Below are positions 36,999 through 45,701 of a stretch of 64,000 nucleotides of DNA, in pieces. Numbering within the stretch: position 1 is the first letter of the stretch; the number at the start of each line of letters is the position of its first letter. The notes below the pieces were generated by a model. That model worked only from the letters and a program-made list of their open reading frames with translations, searched no databases and was not told where the DNA came from. The position numbers and the translations under genes were made by a program. This stretch comes from Phocaeicola plebeius (GTDB taxonomy: Bacteria > Bacteroidota > Bacteroidia > Bacteroidales > Bacteroidaceae): the NCBI GenBank assembly GCA_022767125.1, contig JALEPZ010000059.1, positions 49,080 to 113,079 on the forward strand, given 5' to 3'.

Positions 36999-38364
36999 TA
37001 CGTTGAAATCCGTCTATTTTATCGGGGCCGGAGGCATCGGTATGAGTGCGCTGGTCCGCTACTTCCTGTCGAAAGGCAAGGCAGTGGGCGGCTATGACCG
37101 TACTCCCAGCGAACTGACCGGAAAACTGATAGCCGAAGGGGCAGCCATCCACTACGAGGAAGACGAGACCTTGATTCCGGAAGCCTTCCGCGACCCGAAG
37201 GTTACCTTAGTGGTCTACACTCCCGCCATACCGGCCACCCACCGGGAACTGGTATATTTCCAGACCCATGGATTCGACATACAGAAACGGGCCCAGGTAT
37301 TGGGCATGCTGACCCGTACCGAACGCGGACTGTGCGTAGCCGGTACCCACGGGAAAACCACCACATCGACCATGGCAGCCCATCTACTGCACCAGTCGCA
37401 CGTGGGTTGCAACGCCTTCCTCGGCGGTATCTCCAAAAACTACGGGACGAACCTGCTGCTGTCTGAAACCAGCGACTTCGTCGTCATCGAAGCCGATGAA
37501 TTCGACCGTTCGTTCCATTGGCTGACCCCATATGCCACCGTCATCACGGCCACCGACTCCGACCATCTGGACATCTATGGCACCCACGAAGCGTATGTGG
37601 AAAGTTTCCGCCACTACACCTCGCTCATCCGCCCCGACGGCTTCCTGATCCTGAAGCAGGGACTGGAGTTGCAGCCTGCCGTACAGGAGGGAGTCACCGT
37701 CTACACCTACAGCGTAGATGCCGGTGATTTCCATGCAGAAAACATCCGCATCGGCAATGGGGAGATTGTATTCGACTACGTTTCGCCACTGGGTAACATC
37801 CGCGACATCCGTTTGGGAGTGCCCGTCTATGTCAACATCGAGAACGGCATTGCCGCCATGGCACTGGCACAGATCGGTGGAGCCGATGCCGACGAAATCC
37901 ATCGTGCCATGGGCACCTTCCGGGGAGTAGACCGCCGGTTCGACTTCCAGTTGAAGACAGACCGCTATGTATTCCTGAGTGACTATGCCCACCATCCGGC
38001 CGAAATCCGGCAAAGCATCACGTCCCTCCGGAAACTCTATCCAGAGCGGAAGCTGACCGCTGTCTTCCAGCCCCATCTGTACACCCGTACCCGTGATTTC
38101 TATCAGGAGTTTGCCGACAGCCTCTCGCTGCTCGACGAAGTTATCCTGCTCGATATCTACCCTGCCCGAGAAGCCCCCATTCCCGGCGTGAGCAGCCAAC
38201 TGATTTACGACCACCTGCGTCCCGGCATCGAAAAATGCCAGTGCCACAAGGAAGACCTGCTGGACCTGCTGAAGGGGAAACCGCTGGAAGTACTCATCAC
38301 CCTGGGTGCCGGTGATGTGGATAACTATGTACCCCAAATCACTCAAATGCTGAAAGAAAGATGA
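36988..38364 (+). CDS. murC: UDP-N-acetylmuramate--L-alanine ligase
   Basis: VYFIGAGGIGMSALVRYFLSKG; VAGTHGKTTTSTMAAHLL; YAHHPAEIRQSI; LGAGDVDNYV. Confidence 0.95.
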   Translation: MDVNTLKSVYFIGAGGIGMSALVRYFLSKGKAVGGYDRTPSELTGKLIAEGAAIHYEEDETLIPEAFRDPKVTLVVYTPAIPATHRELVYFQTHGFDIQKRAQVLGMLTRTERGLCVAGTHGKTTTSTMAAHLLHQSHVGCNAFLGGISKNYGTNLLLSETSDFVVIEADEFDRSFHWLTPYATVITATDSDHLDIYGTHEAYVESFRHYTSLIRPDGFLILKQGLELQPAVQEGVTVYTYSVDAGDFHAENIRIGNGEIVFDYVSPLGNIRDIRLGVPVYVNIENGIAAMALAQIGGADADEIHRAMGTFRGVDRRFDFQLKTDRYVFLSDYAHHPAEIRQSITSLRKLYPERKLTAVFQPHLYTRTRDFYQEFADSLSLLDEVILLDIYPAREAPIPGVSSQLIYDHLRPGIEKCQCHKEDLLDLLKGKPLEVLITLGAGDVDNYVPQITQMLKER

Positions 38365-39101
38365 AACGGAAAATTCTCATACTCATCGTGTTGTTGCTGG
38401 CCTCCGCCTATCTGGTGGTAGCGGTCACTGTCTTTAACGACGCCCCCGCCACGCGCGAATGCGAGGGTATAGAATTGACCATCAAAGACAGCATCGACAA
38501 CGGATTCGTGACTCCGGCCGACATCCAGCAACTCATCAAAAAGAAAAAGCTGTTGCCCATTAAGAAGCAGCAGCAGGACATCGATGTCCGCCAGCTGGAG
38601 GAAATCCTGGACGAACATCCTTTCGTCAAGAAGGCGGAATGCTACCTGACCTCTGGCGGAAAGGTGGCCATCGACATCTACCAGCGCATCCCCATCCTGC
38701 GGGTCATGAGCAGCAACGGGGACGACTATTTCGTGGACAGCGAAGGGAAAATCATGTCGGCTCCCGGCCACTCCGTTCATGTAGTGGTAGCCACCGGTTC
38801 CATTGACCGTTCATTCGCACAGGACCAATTGTACGAACTCGGTACCTACTTGCATACCGACCGTTTCTGGGAGTCGCAGATTGAACAAATCCACGTTACA
38901 CCACAAAAAGAACTGGAATTGGTTCCCCGTGTAGGCAGCCACATAATATTTTTTGGAAAACCGGGCGATTATTCGGAAAAATTCGCTAAATTGCAGACCT
39001 TCTATAAAAAGGCACTCAACCAAGTAGGTTGGAACAAGTATAGCAGAATCAGCATTGAATTCACGAACCAGATTATTTGTACTAAAAAAGAGAAAAATTA
39101 A
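38361..39101 (+). CDS. ftsQ: FtsQ-like cell division protein
   Basis: N-terminal TM, POTRA-like domain (DVRQLEEILDEHPFVKKAECYLTSGGKVAIDIYQRIPILRVM), between murC and ftsA. Confidence 0.85.
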   Translation: MKRKILILIVLLLASAYLVVAVTVFNDAPATRECEGIELTIKDSIDNGFVTPADIQQLIKKKKLLPIKKQQQDIDVRQLEEILDEHPFVKKAECYLTSGGKVAIDIYQRIPILRVMSSNGDDYFVDSEGKIMSAPGHSVHVVVATGSIDRSFAQDQLYELGTYLHTDRFWESQIEQIHVTPQKELELVPRVGSHIIFFGKPGDYSEKFAKLQTFYKKALNQVGWNKYSRISIEFTNQIICTKKEKN

Positions 39102-39110
39102 ACAATATAT

Positions 39111-40730
39111 ATGGCAGTTACAGATTTTATAGTAGCCATCGAATTAGGCTCAACAAAGATAACAGGCGTAGCAGGCAAAAAGAATGCAGACGGAAGCATC
39201 CGCATTCTGGCATACGCCAGTGAGAAGTCATCCGACTGCATCAAGAAAGGTGTAATCTACAACCTGGACAAGACCACGCAACTCATCACCACTATCATCG
39301 GACGTCTGGAGGACCGTTTGGGCGCAGGCATCAAGAAAGTGTATGTGGGAATGGGTGGACAGTCCGTGCGCAGTATCCGCAACACGGAGAGCAAGCAACT
39401 GGAGGAAGATACCAAGATCTCGCAGGCCCTCATCGACGAAATGATGAAGGTCAACTGTGAGTTTCCTCTCGTTGACCAGGAAATCCTGGCCGTTGAACCG
39501 CAGGAATACAAAATGGGCAACAACCAGTTGACTACCGAACCTGTAGGCATCCCTACCGATCGTATCGAAGGCCATTACCTGAACATCATCGGGCGCAATA
39601 CCTTGAAAAGCAATATCCGCAAATGCTTCCGTGATGCAGGCAACCGTCCCGGCTACGAAATCGCCGACTACCTGCTGGCACCGGCTGCCACCGCACAGGT
39701 ATTGCTCACTCCGAGTGAGAAACGTTCGGGATGTGCCCTCATCGATTTCGGGGCCGACACCACTACTGTATCTGTCTATAAAAACAATATCCTGCGCCAT
39801 CTGGCAGTCATCCCGCTGGGCGGCAGCAACATCACGAAAGACATCGCCAGCCAGCAGGTGGAAGAAGAAGAAGCCGAACAGATTAAGCTGACCTTCGGCA
39901 GCGCCTATACCGCTCCTTCGGACGACGAAGGGGACGATGCCCGCGAATGCAGCCTCGACGGCAAGTTCTCCATCCGTGCCCGGAAACTGGAAGACATTGT
40001 GGAGGCCCGCGTCGAGGAAATCCTGCAGAACGTATGGAACCAGATCAAGCTGTCCGACTTCAGCGACAAGCTGCTGGCCGGAGCCGTCCTCACCGGCGGT
40101 GCCGCCAACCTGCCCAACCTGGAGGAAGCGTTCACCCATATTACCAAGATTGAGAAGGTACGCACCGCCCTCAATGCCAACGTGGAACTCGAAGGCTATT
40201 CCAACCTGATTCCGAAGGACGGCAGCCAGAACACCCTGCTCGGCCTGCTCGTTGCCGGCAAGGACAACTGCTGCAAGATTGATCCGCGCAAGCAGCAACT
40301 GGACTTCATCGACCTGGAGGATCAGAATGCCGAAGAGGAAAAGAAGCGCAAGGAAGAGGAAGAGGCCCAGAAAAAAGCGGCCGAGGAGAAGAAGCGCAAG
40401 GAAGAGGAAGAAGAACGCAAGAGGCAGGAAGAGGCCGAACGGCTGAGACGACTGGAAGAAGAGCGCAAGCAGCAGGAACAGGCCCGGCTCGAGAAACGGA
40501 AGAAAGACTGTGAGGCACTGATGGCCACTGCCGAAGCGCACATACAGAAGAAAGAATACAAGAAGGCACTGGCCCGTGCCATCGAGGCACAGGACATGCA
40601 CGTGTTCGAGAAGTCAGCCGAAATTGACCTCCTCATTACCAAAATCAAACGGCTGAAGAATGAGAACAATCCGTTCAAGAACTTCCTGAGCAAGCTGAAG
40701 GACGGTGCGGATGAAATCATGAAAGACTAA
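39111..40730 (+). CDS. ftsA: Cell division protein FtsA with extended charged C-terminal coil
   Basis: FIVAIELGSTKITGVAGKK; GCALIDFGADTTTVSVY; VLTGGAANLPNLEEAF; C-terminal (K/R/E)-rich region about aa 405-470; terminal amphipathic NPFKNFLSKLKDGADEIMKD. Confidence 0.94.
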   Translation: MAVTDFIVAIELGSTKITGVAGKKNADGSIRILAYASEKSSDCIKKGVIYNLDKTTQLITTIIGRLEDRLGAGIKKVYVGMGGQSVRSIRNTESKQLEEDTKISQALIDEMMKVNCEFPLVDQEILAVEPQEYKMGNNQLTTEPVGIPTDRIEGHYLNIIGRNTLKSNIRKCFRDAGNRPGYEIADYLLAPAATAQVLLTPSEKRSGCALIDFGADTTTVSVYKNNILRHLAVIPLGGSNITKDIASQQVEEEEAEQIKLTFGSAYTAPSDDEGDDARECSLDGKFSIRARKLEDIVEARVEEILQNVWNQIKLSDFSDKLLAGAVLTGGAANLPNLEEAFTHITKIEKVRTALNANVELEGYSNLIPKDGSQNTLLGLLVAGKDNCCKIDPRKQQLDFIDLEDQNAEEEKKRKEEEEAQKKAAEEKKRKEEEEERKRQEEAERLRRLEEERKQQEQARLEKRKKDCEALMATAEAHIQKKEYKKALARAIEAQDMHVFEKSAEIDLLITKIKRLKNENNPFKNFLSKLKDGADEIMKD

Positions 40731-40770
40731 GTGGAACCAAGAAACAGAAAAACAATAAAACGAATACTAT

Positions 40771-42087
40771 ATGTCAGACGAATCAACCATGCCCTTCGAC
40801 TTTCCGAAGAACTCGCCTAGCATCATCAAGGTGATTGGTGTAGGCGGTGGTGGCGGTAATGCCGTCAACCACATGTACCGAGAAGGCATACACGATGTGA
40901 CCTTCGTAGTCTGCAATACCGATAACCAGGCCCTCGAAGTATCGCCTGTCCCTATCAAACTACAATTAGGCCGCGAAGGTCTGGGTGCCGGCAACCGCCC
41001 TGAGAAGGCGCGTGCCGCTGCCGAAGAGAGTCTGGAGGAGGTGACCCAAATGCTGAACGACGGCAGTTGCCGCATGGCCTTCATCACCGCCGGTATGGGA
41101 GGCGGTACAGGTACGGGAGCCGGACCGATTGTCGCACGAACGGCCAAGGAAATGAACATCCTGACCGTAGGTATCGTCACCATCCCCTTCCTGTTCGAAG
41201 GCTACAAGAAAATTGACCAGGCCCTCGACGGAGTGGAAGAGATGAGCAAGCATGTCGATGCCCTGCTGGTCATCAACAACGAGCGCCTGCGCGATGTCTA
41301 TTCCGACCTGAGTGTCATCAATGCCTTCGGAAAGGCAGACGACACCTTGTCGATTGCCGCCAAGAGCATTGCTGAAATCATCACCCTGCGCGGTACCATC
41401 AACCTGGACTTCAACGATGTGCGCACAGTCCTGAAAGACGGGGGCGTGGCCATCATGAGTACCGGTTACGGAGAAGGGGAAGGCCGCGTCACGCAGGCTA
41501 TCAACGATGCCCTCCATTCGCCGTTGCTGAATAACAACGACATCTTCAACTCGAAAAAGGTGTTGTTCGTCATTACCTACAATCCTGCCAGCGAACTGAT
41601 GATGAACGAGATGGATGAAATCCACGAGTTCATGAGCCACTTCGGCAAAGAAGTGGAGACCAAATGGGGTCTCTATTCCGACGAGACACTGGAACAGAAA
41701 GTGAAGTTTACCATTTTGGCCACCGGCTTCGGTATCAAGGATGTACCGGGGATGGACAATGTCATCAAGAAGCGGACAGCCGAGGAACAGAAGAAGCTGG
41801 AAGAACTGGAAGAACTGGAACAGAAGAAGGACGAACGACGCAGCGAATACTATGGTTCGCAAATCAACGGACGGAGCAACCGCAAGCGCCGTCATAACCT
41901 CTATATCTTCACCCAGGAAGACCTGGACAACGACGACGTCATCAGCATGGTGGAGACGACCCCGACCTTCCAGCGCAGCAAGGCCGTACTGGAGGGCATC
42001 CAGTCGAGAGCCTTCATGGAAGAACCGGCCTCATCGACCGGAAAGACGGACACCGGTGGTACCAGTACAATGACCATCAGCTTTTAA
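40771..42087 (+). CDS. ftsZ: Cell division protein FtsZ
   Basis: IKVIGVGGGGGNAVNHMY; AGMGGGTGTGAGPIVARTAKEM; C-terminal conserved peptide region. Confidence 0.97.
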   Translation: MSDESTMPFDFPKNSPSIIKVIGVGGGGGNAVNHMYREGIHDVTFVVCNTDNQALEVSPVPIKLQLGREGLGAGNRPEKARAAAEESLEEVTQMLNDGSCRMAFITAGMGGGTGTGAGPIVARTAKEMNILTVGIVTIPFLFEGYKKIDQALDGVEEMSKHVDALLVINNERLRDVYSDLSVINAFGKADDTLSIAAKSIAEIITLRGTINLDFNDVRTVLKDGGVAIMSTGYGEGEGRVTQAINDALHSPLLNNNDIFNSKKVLFVITYNPASELMMNEMDEIHEFMSHFGKEVETKWGLYSDETLEQKVKFTILATGFGIKDVPGMDNVIKKRTAEEQKKLEELEELEQKKDERRSEYYGSQINGRSNRKRRHNLYIFTQEDLDNDDVISMVETTPTFQRSKAVLEGIQSRAFMEEPASSTGKTDTGGTSTMTISF

Positions 42088-42117
42088 CGACAATGTATAA
42101 CCCCTAAACATACAACT

Positions 42118-42567
42118 ATGGATTTGTTTGAACAGATAAGCAACGATATCAAAGAGGCCATGAAGGCCAAGGACAAGGTCCGTCTGGAGACCTTGCGCAA
42201 CATCAAGAAGTGTTTCCTCGAAGCCAAGACGGCTCCGGGTGCCAACGACACACTGACGAATGACGCCGCCCTGAAAATCATGCAGAAGCTGGTGAAGCAG
42301 GGCAAAGATTCAGCTGCCGTCTATGAAGGACAGGGACGTGCCGACTTGGCCGAAGCCGAACGGGCACAGGTACAGGTTATCGAAACCTACCTGCCCAAGC
42401 AACTCTCTGCCGAGGAGCTGGAAGCCCGGCTGAAAGACATCATCGCCCGCACAGGCGCCACATCCGCCAAAGAGATGGGCAAGGTGATGGGCGTCGCTTC
42501 CAAGGAACTGGCCGGACTGGCAGAAGGACGCGCCATTTCCGCCAAAGTGAAGGAACTGTTGGGATAA
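42118..42567 (+). CDS. GatB/YqeY domain-containing protein
   Basis: MDLFEQISNDIKEAMKAKDKVRLETLRNIKKCFLEAK...EMGKVMGVASKELAGLAEGRAISAKVKELLG. Confidence 0.93.
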   Translation: MDLFEQISNDIKEAMKAKDKVRLETLRNIKKCFLEAKTAPGANDTLTNDAALKIMQKLVKQGKDSAAVYEGQGRADLAEAERAQVQVIETYLPKQLSAEELEARLKDIIARTGATSAKEMGKVMGVASKELAGLAEGRAISAKVKELLG

Positions 42568-42655
42568 GCGGAGGTTCCCCCTCACAAGCTGTCCGAAAAA
42601 CCATCTTTCAGCCTCCCTCTTGCTCTGTCATCCTGAGCGGGAAGCTTCCTTTTGC

Positions 42656-42733
42656 TTTGGCATCCTGAACGAAGTGAAGGATCTGTGAACATAATGCGAA
42701 TGTATTCAGATGCTTCACTCTGTTCAGCATGAC
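42656..42733. repeat. Imperfect inverted-repeat element of the 'gtcatcctgaacgaagtgaaggatctg' type
   Basis: catcctgaacgaagtgaaggatctg ... cagatgcttcactctgttcagcatgac; the second arm's reverse complement (gtcatgctgaacagagtgaagcatctg) matches most positions of the first. A further partial copy gtcatcctgagcgggaagcttcc lies just upstream. Confidence 0.7.
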
Positions 42734-42740
42734 AAATATT

Positions 42741-43505
42741 TTATGCTTCCGTATCTCCTTCGATAAACTGTTCGACAAACAGGTTCTCCCCATCAAAGAC
42801 AGCATAGGAGAATTCCGTAATCCAGTCACCCAGCATCACCATCCTTGCCGAACGGCTCAACATCAGGTCCAGCAGGATGTGCCGATGGCCGTAGACAAAA
42901 AAATTGATGTCTGGATGCGTCTTCAGATACCGCTTGGTGAACAATACCAGAGGTTCCTTGTCCTCCCCCATGTAGTCGGGCTCTTTTCCGCCTTCCCGTT
43001 TGAGCCTGCTATGTTTGGCCCATTCCAGCCCCAGTTCCACGCTCCAGCGGGGATGCAACATCGAGAACAGGCGTTGCAGCACCGGGTTGTGGAACATTCT
43101 GCGCAAAATCTTGTACGTGTGGTCACCATCACCCAATCCGTCGCCGTGCGCCAGAAAGAATTCCTTTCCATAAATCTCACAGGTCAACGGCTGTCGGTGC
43201 AGAATCACTCCACATTCCTTCTCGAGGTAATCGCCACACCAGATATCATGATTCCCGATGAAGAAATGCACCTCCACTCCCCGGTCGGTCAGTTCAGACA
43301 CCTTTCCTAGAAACCGGGTATAGCCTTTCGGAACCACCAACTTGAATTCGTACCAGAAATCGAACATGTCACCCAGCAGGTACACGGCAGCCGCCTTGTC
43401 CTTGATGCTGTCCAGAAAATTCACCAGTCTCCGTTCCTGCGTCCTTCCGTGCGGAATCGCCCTGGATCCCAAATGGGCATCCGAAAGAAAATAGACATTC
43501 TTCAT
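42741..43505 (-). CDS. lpxH: UDP-2,3-diacylglucosamine diphosphatase-type metallophosphoesterase
   Basis: MKNVYFLSDAHLGS; YLLGDMFDFWYE; FIGNHDIW; LAHGDGLG; YGHRH. Confidence 0.88.
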   Translation of the reverse strand: MKNVYFLSDAHLGSRAIPHGRTQERRLVNFLDSIKDKAAAVYLLGDMFDFWYEFKLVVPKGYTRFLGKVSELTDRGVEVHFFIGNHDIWCGDYLEKECGVILHRQPLTCEIYGKEFFLAHGDGLGDGDHTYKILRRMFHNPVLQRLFSMLHPRWSVELGLEWAKHSRLKREGGKEPDYMGEDKEPLVLFTKRYLKTHPDINFFVYGHRHILLDLMLSRSARMVMLGDWITEFSYAVFDGENLFVEQFIEGDTEA

Positions 43506-43529
43506 CACTCACTCCTTCCTTTCTTCGTA

Positions 43530-43850
43530 TTACATGAATCCCAGTTCCAACTTCGCCTCATCAGTCATCATGTCCTTGTCCCATTCGGGCTCGAACACCA
43601 GATTGACCTGCGCGGATGTCACCCCATCCACCGACTCGATTTTCTGCCGGATATCCTCCATGATAAAGTCGGCAGCCGGACAATTGGGAGCCGTCAAGGT
43701 CATATCCACCGTCAATTCCCCGTTATCCTGCAGGTCGATCTTGTAAATCAGCCCCAGGTCGTACACATTAACTGGGATTTCGGGGTCATACACCGTCTTC
43801 AGCATCTCAACAATCCGTTCTTCTATTTTCAGTTTGGTCTCGTTGTCCAT
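43530..43850 (-). CDS. DUF59 / metal-sulfur cluster assembly factor
   Basis: IVEMLKTVYDPEIPVNVYDLGLIYKIDLQDNGELTVDMTLTAPNCPAADFIMEDI. Confidence 0.93.
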   Translation of the reverse strand: MDNETKLKIEERIVEMLKTVYDPEIPVNVYDLGLIYKIDLQDNGELTVDMTLTAPNCPAADFIMEDIRQKIESVDGVTSAQVNLVFEPEWDKDMMTDEAKLELGFM

Positions 43851-43925
43851 ACATCTGTCTTTCTTGATTTGGATGCAAACATACGAAAAAACGTTGGAAT
43901 AAACGAATAAAAGGACAGAATTTCC

Positions 43926-44633
43926 CTATAGCTTTCCCTCATCCACATAGCTGTAATAGCTGCCGTCGGCCACCACAATGTGATCCACCAGGCGTATGCG
44001 CACGACCTTGGCCGCCTCCGCCAATGCCTGCGTCAGCCGGTCATCGTCCGCACTGGGACGGCTATTGCCCGACGGATGGTTATGCGCCAGGGCTATCGAA
44101 GTGGCCCGTTTCAGCAGTGCCTCGCGGAGGATGCAGCGCACATCCACCTGGGTAGCCGCCAATCCCCCCTGGCTCACCCTCACCGCTTCGATGACCCTGG
44201 CGGCCTGATTGAGCAGCAAGACCCAACACTCTTCGACTGGCAAATCGCACATCAGCGGATGGAAAAACTCGTACAGGTCGAGCGAACAGCCAATGAATGT
44301 CCTCTTCTGAGGTTCTTCCTCCTTCCGCCGTTTCCCCAACTCCGATGCCGCCAGCAGGGTAACTGCCTTGGCCGGGCCGATTCCCTTGAACTGGCACAGT
44401 TCCTCCACACTGCACTTGCCCAACCGGCTCAGGCTGTTGCCGTAGCGGTCCAACACCTTGCGCATCAAGGCGACCGCCGAATCTTCCGTATTGCCCGACC
44501 CGACCAGAATCGCCAGCAATTCCGCATTGCTCAGTGCCGCTGCCCCATGGTGCATCATCTTTTCGCGCGGGCGGTCTTCCACCGCCCATTGGTTGATAGT
44601 CAATTTTTCCTCTTTTTTGTCTGCTCTATTCAT
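43926..44633 (-). CDS. radC: RadC-like JAMM/MPN+ DNA repair protein
   Basis: REKMMHHGAAALSNAELLAILVGSG; ALAHNHPSGNSRPSADDDRLTQAL; RLVDHIVVADGSYYSYVDEG. Confidence 0.95.
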   Translation of the reverse strand: MNRADKKEEKLTINQWAVEDRPREKMMHHGAAALSNAELLAILVGSGNTEDSAVALMRKVLDRYGNSLSRLGKCSVEELCQFKGIGPAKAVTLLAASELGKRRKEEEPQKRTFIGCSLDLYEFFHPLMCDLPVEECWVLLLNQAARVIEAVRVSQGGLAATQVDVRCILREALLKRATSIALAHNHPSGNSRPSADDDRLTQALAEAAKVVRIRLVDHIVVADGSYYSYVDEGKL

Positions 44634-45618
44634 AAAAGTTCTTTTCAAAGGCAGAGAAGGACCCCTTCCCCCACAGGCAACGTTTCCACCACGCCCGCAG
44701 GAAGCCGGTCCCATACCCTATCAACTGTATAAACGCAGCAAACACGGAAAGTACACCTATTTTCAAACTTTTATTTTTCAACGAAGCGTCGACAAAGATA
44801 ATCAAGGCAAAAAGAAGCAGCAAGGATAGGCTCCAGACACACCCCAGCGCAACCGCCAGCAAGACGAAGACCACACCGAGCGTAAACACCGCCGGAAGCA
44901 GGTGGACCACCTTCAGTGATTCGGGATATTTCTTGTAAAGGTCGATACGGGCAATGCCCGAATTGTGCACCTGCTTGAAGAACTTCTTCAGGTCGGTCCG
45001 CCGCTTATGCCACACCCATGCCTCCGGGAACAGGCGACAGCGGTAGCCCCCCTTGAAGATACGGATGCTGAAGTCGATATCTTCCCCAAAGCGCATCCGG
45101 GAAAAACCGCCCAGCGCACGGTACACATCGGAACGGATACCCATGTTGAAACTGCGCGGATAGAACTTGTCCATCTTGCGCTTGCCGCCCCGTATGCCTC
45201 CCGTCGTAAAGAACGAGGTCATGGCATAATTGATGGCTTTCTGCACCGGAGTGAACGAGTCATGAGCCCGGTCGGGACCGCCGAAAGCGTCGGCGGGGGC
45301 ACGGCGCAGTTCTTTCTCCACCTCCAACAGATAACCGGGCGGCAACACACAGTCAGAGTCCAGCACAATCAGGAACTCCCCCCGGCTCTTATCTGCCCCG
45401 TAATTGCGCGACTGTCCGGGCCCCGAATTAGGTTTCCTATAATAATGTATCTCCAGCCGGTCCCGGTACTTCTCTATCCTATCGTCGCACGGCAGTGAAG
45501 AACCGTCTTCCACCACCACAACTTCAAAGTCAGTGAACCGCTGGGCCACCAGGCTCTGCAACAATTCGTCCACCTCGTCGGGACGATTATAAACGGGTAT
45601 GATTATCGAATAGCGCAT
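44626..45618 (-). CDS. Glycosyltransferase family 2
   Basis: MRYSIIIPVYNRPDEVDELLQSLVAQRFTDFEVVVVEDGSS; LIVLDSDCVLPPGYL; C-terminal TM helices. Confidence 0.93.
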   Translation of the reverse strand: MRYSIIIPVYNRPDEVDELLQSLVAQRFTDFEVVVVEDGSSLPCDDRIEKYRDRLEIHYYRKPNSGPGQSRNYGADKSRGEFLIVLDSDCVLPPGYLLEVEKELRRAPADAFGGPDRAHDSFTPVQKAINYAMTSFFTTGGIRGGKRKMDKFYPRSFNMGIRSDVYRALGGFSRMRFGEDIDFSIRIFKGGYRCRLFPEAWVWHKRRTDLKKFFKQVHNSGIARIDLYKKYPESLKVVHLLPAVFTLGVVFVLLAVALGCVWSLSLLLLFALIIFVDASLKNKSLKIGVLSVFAAFIQLIGYGTGFLRAWWKRCLWGKGSFSAFEKNFYE

Positions 45619-45701
45619 ACACAGAGAAAATGAATCGATTCGCAAATGTACGGAATCTTCCCCATTTTCCCAACGGTTCCTGACAAAATAACCTCCATTC
45701 T

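Noticed and set aside
40300-40500. Coding microsatellite in ftsA as phase-variable tract
   Set aside because: GAA/GAG/AAG-rich codons are irregular, without a pure repeat tract likely to slip.
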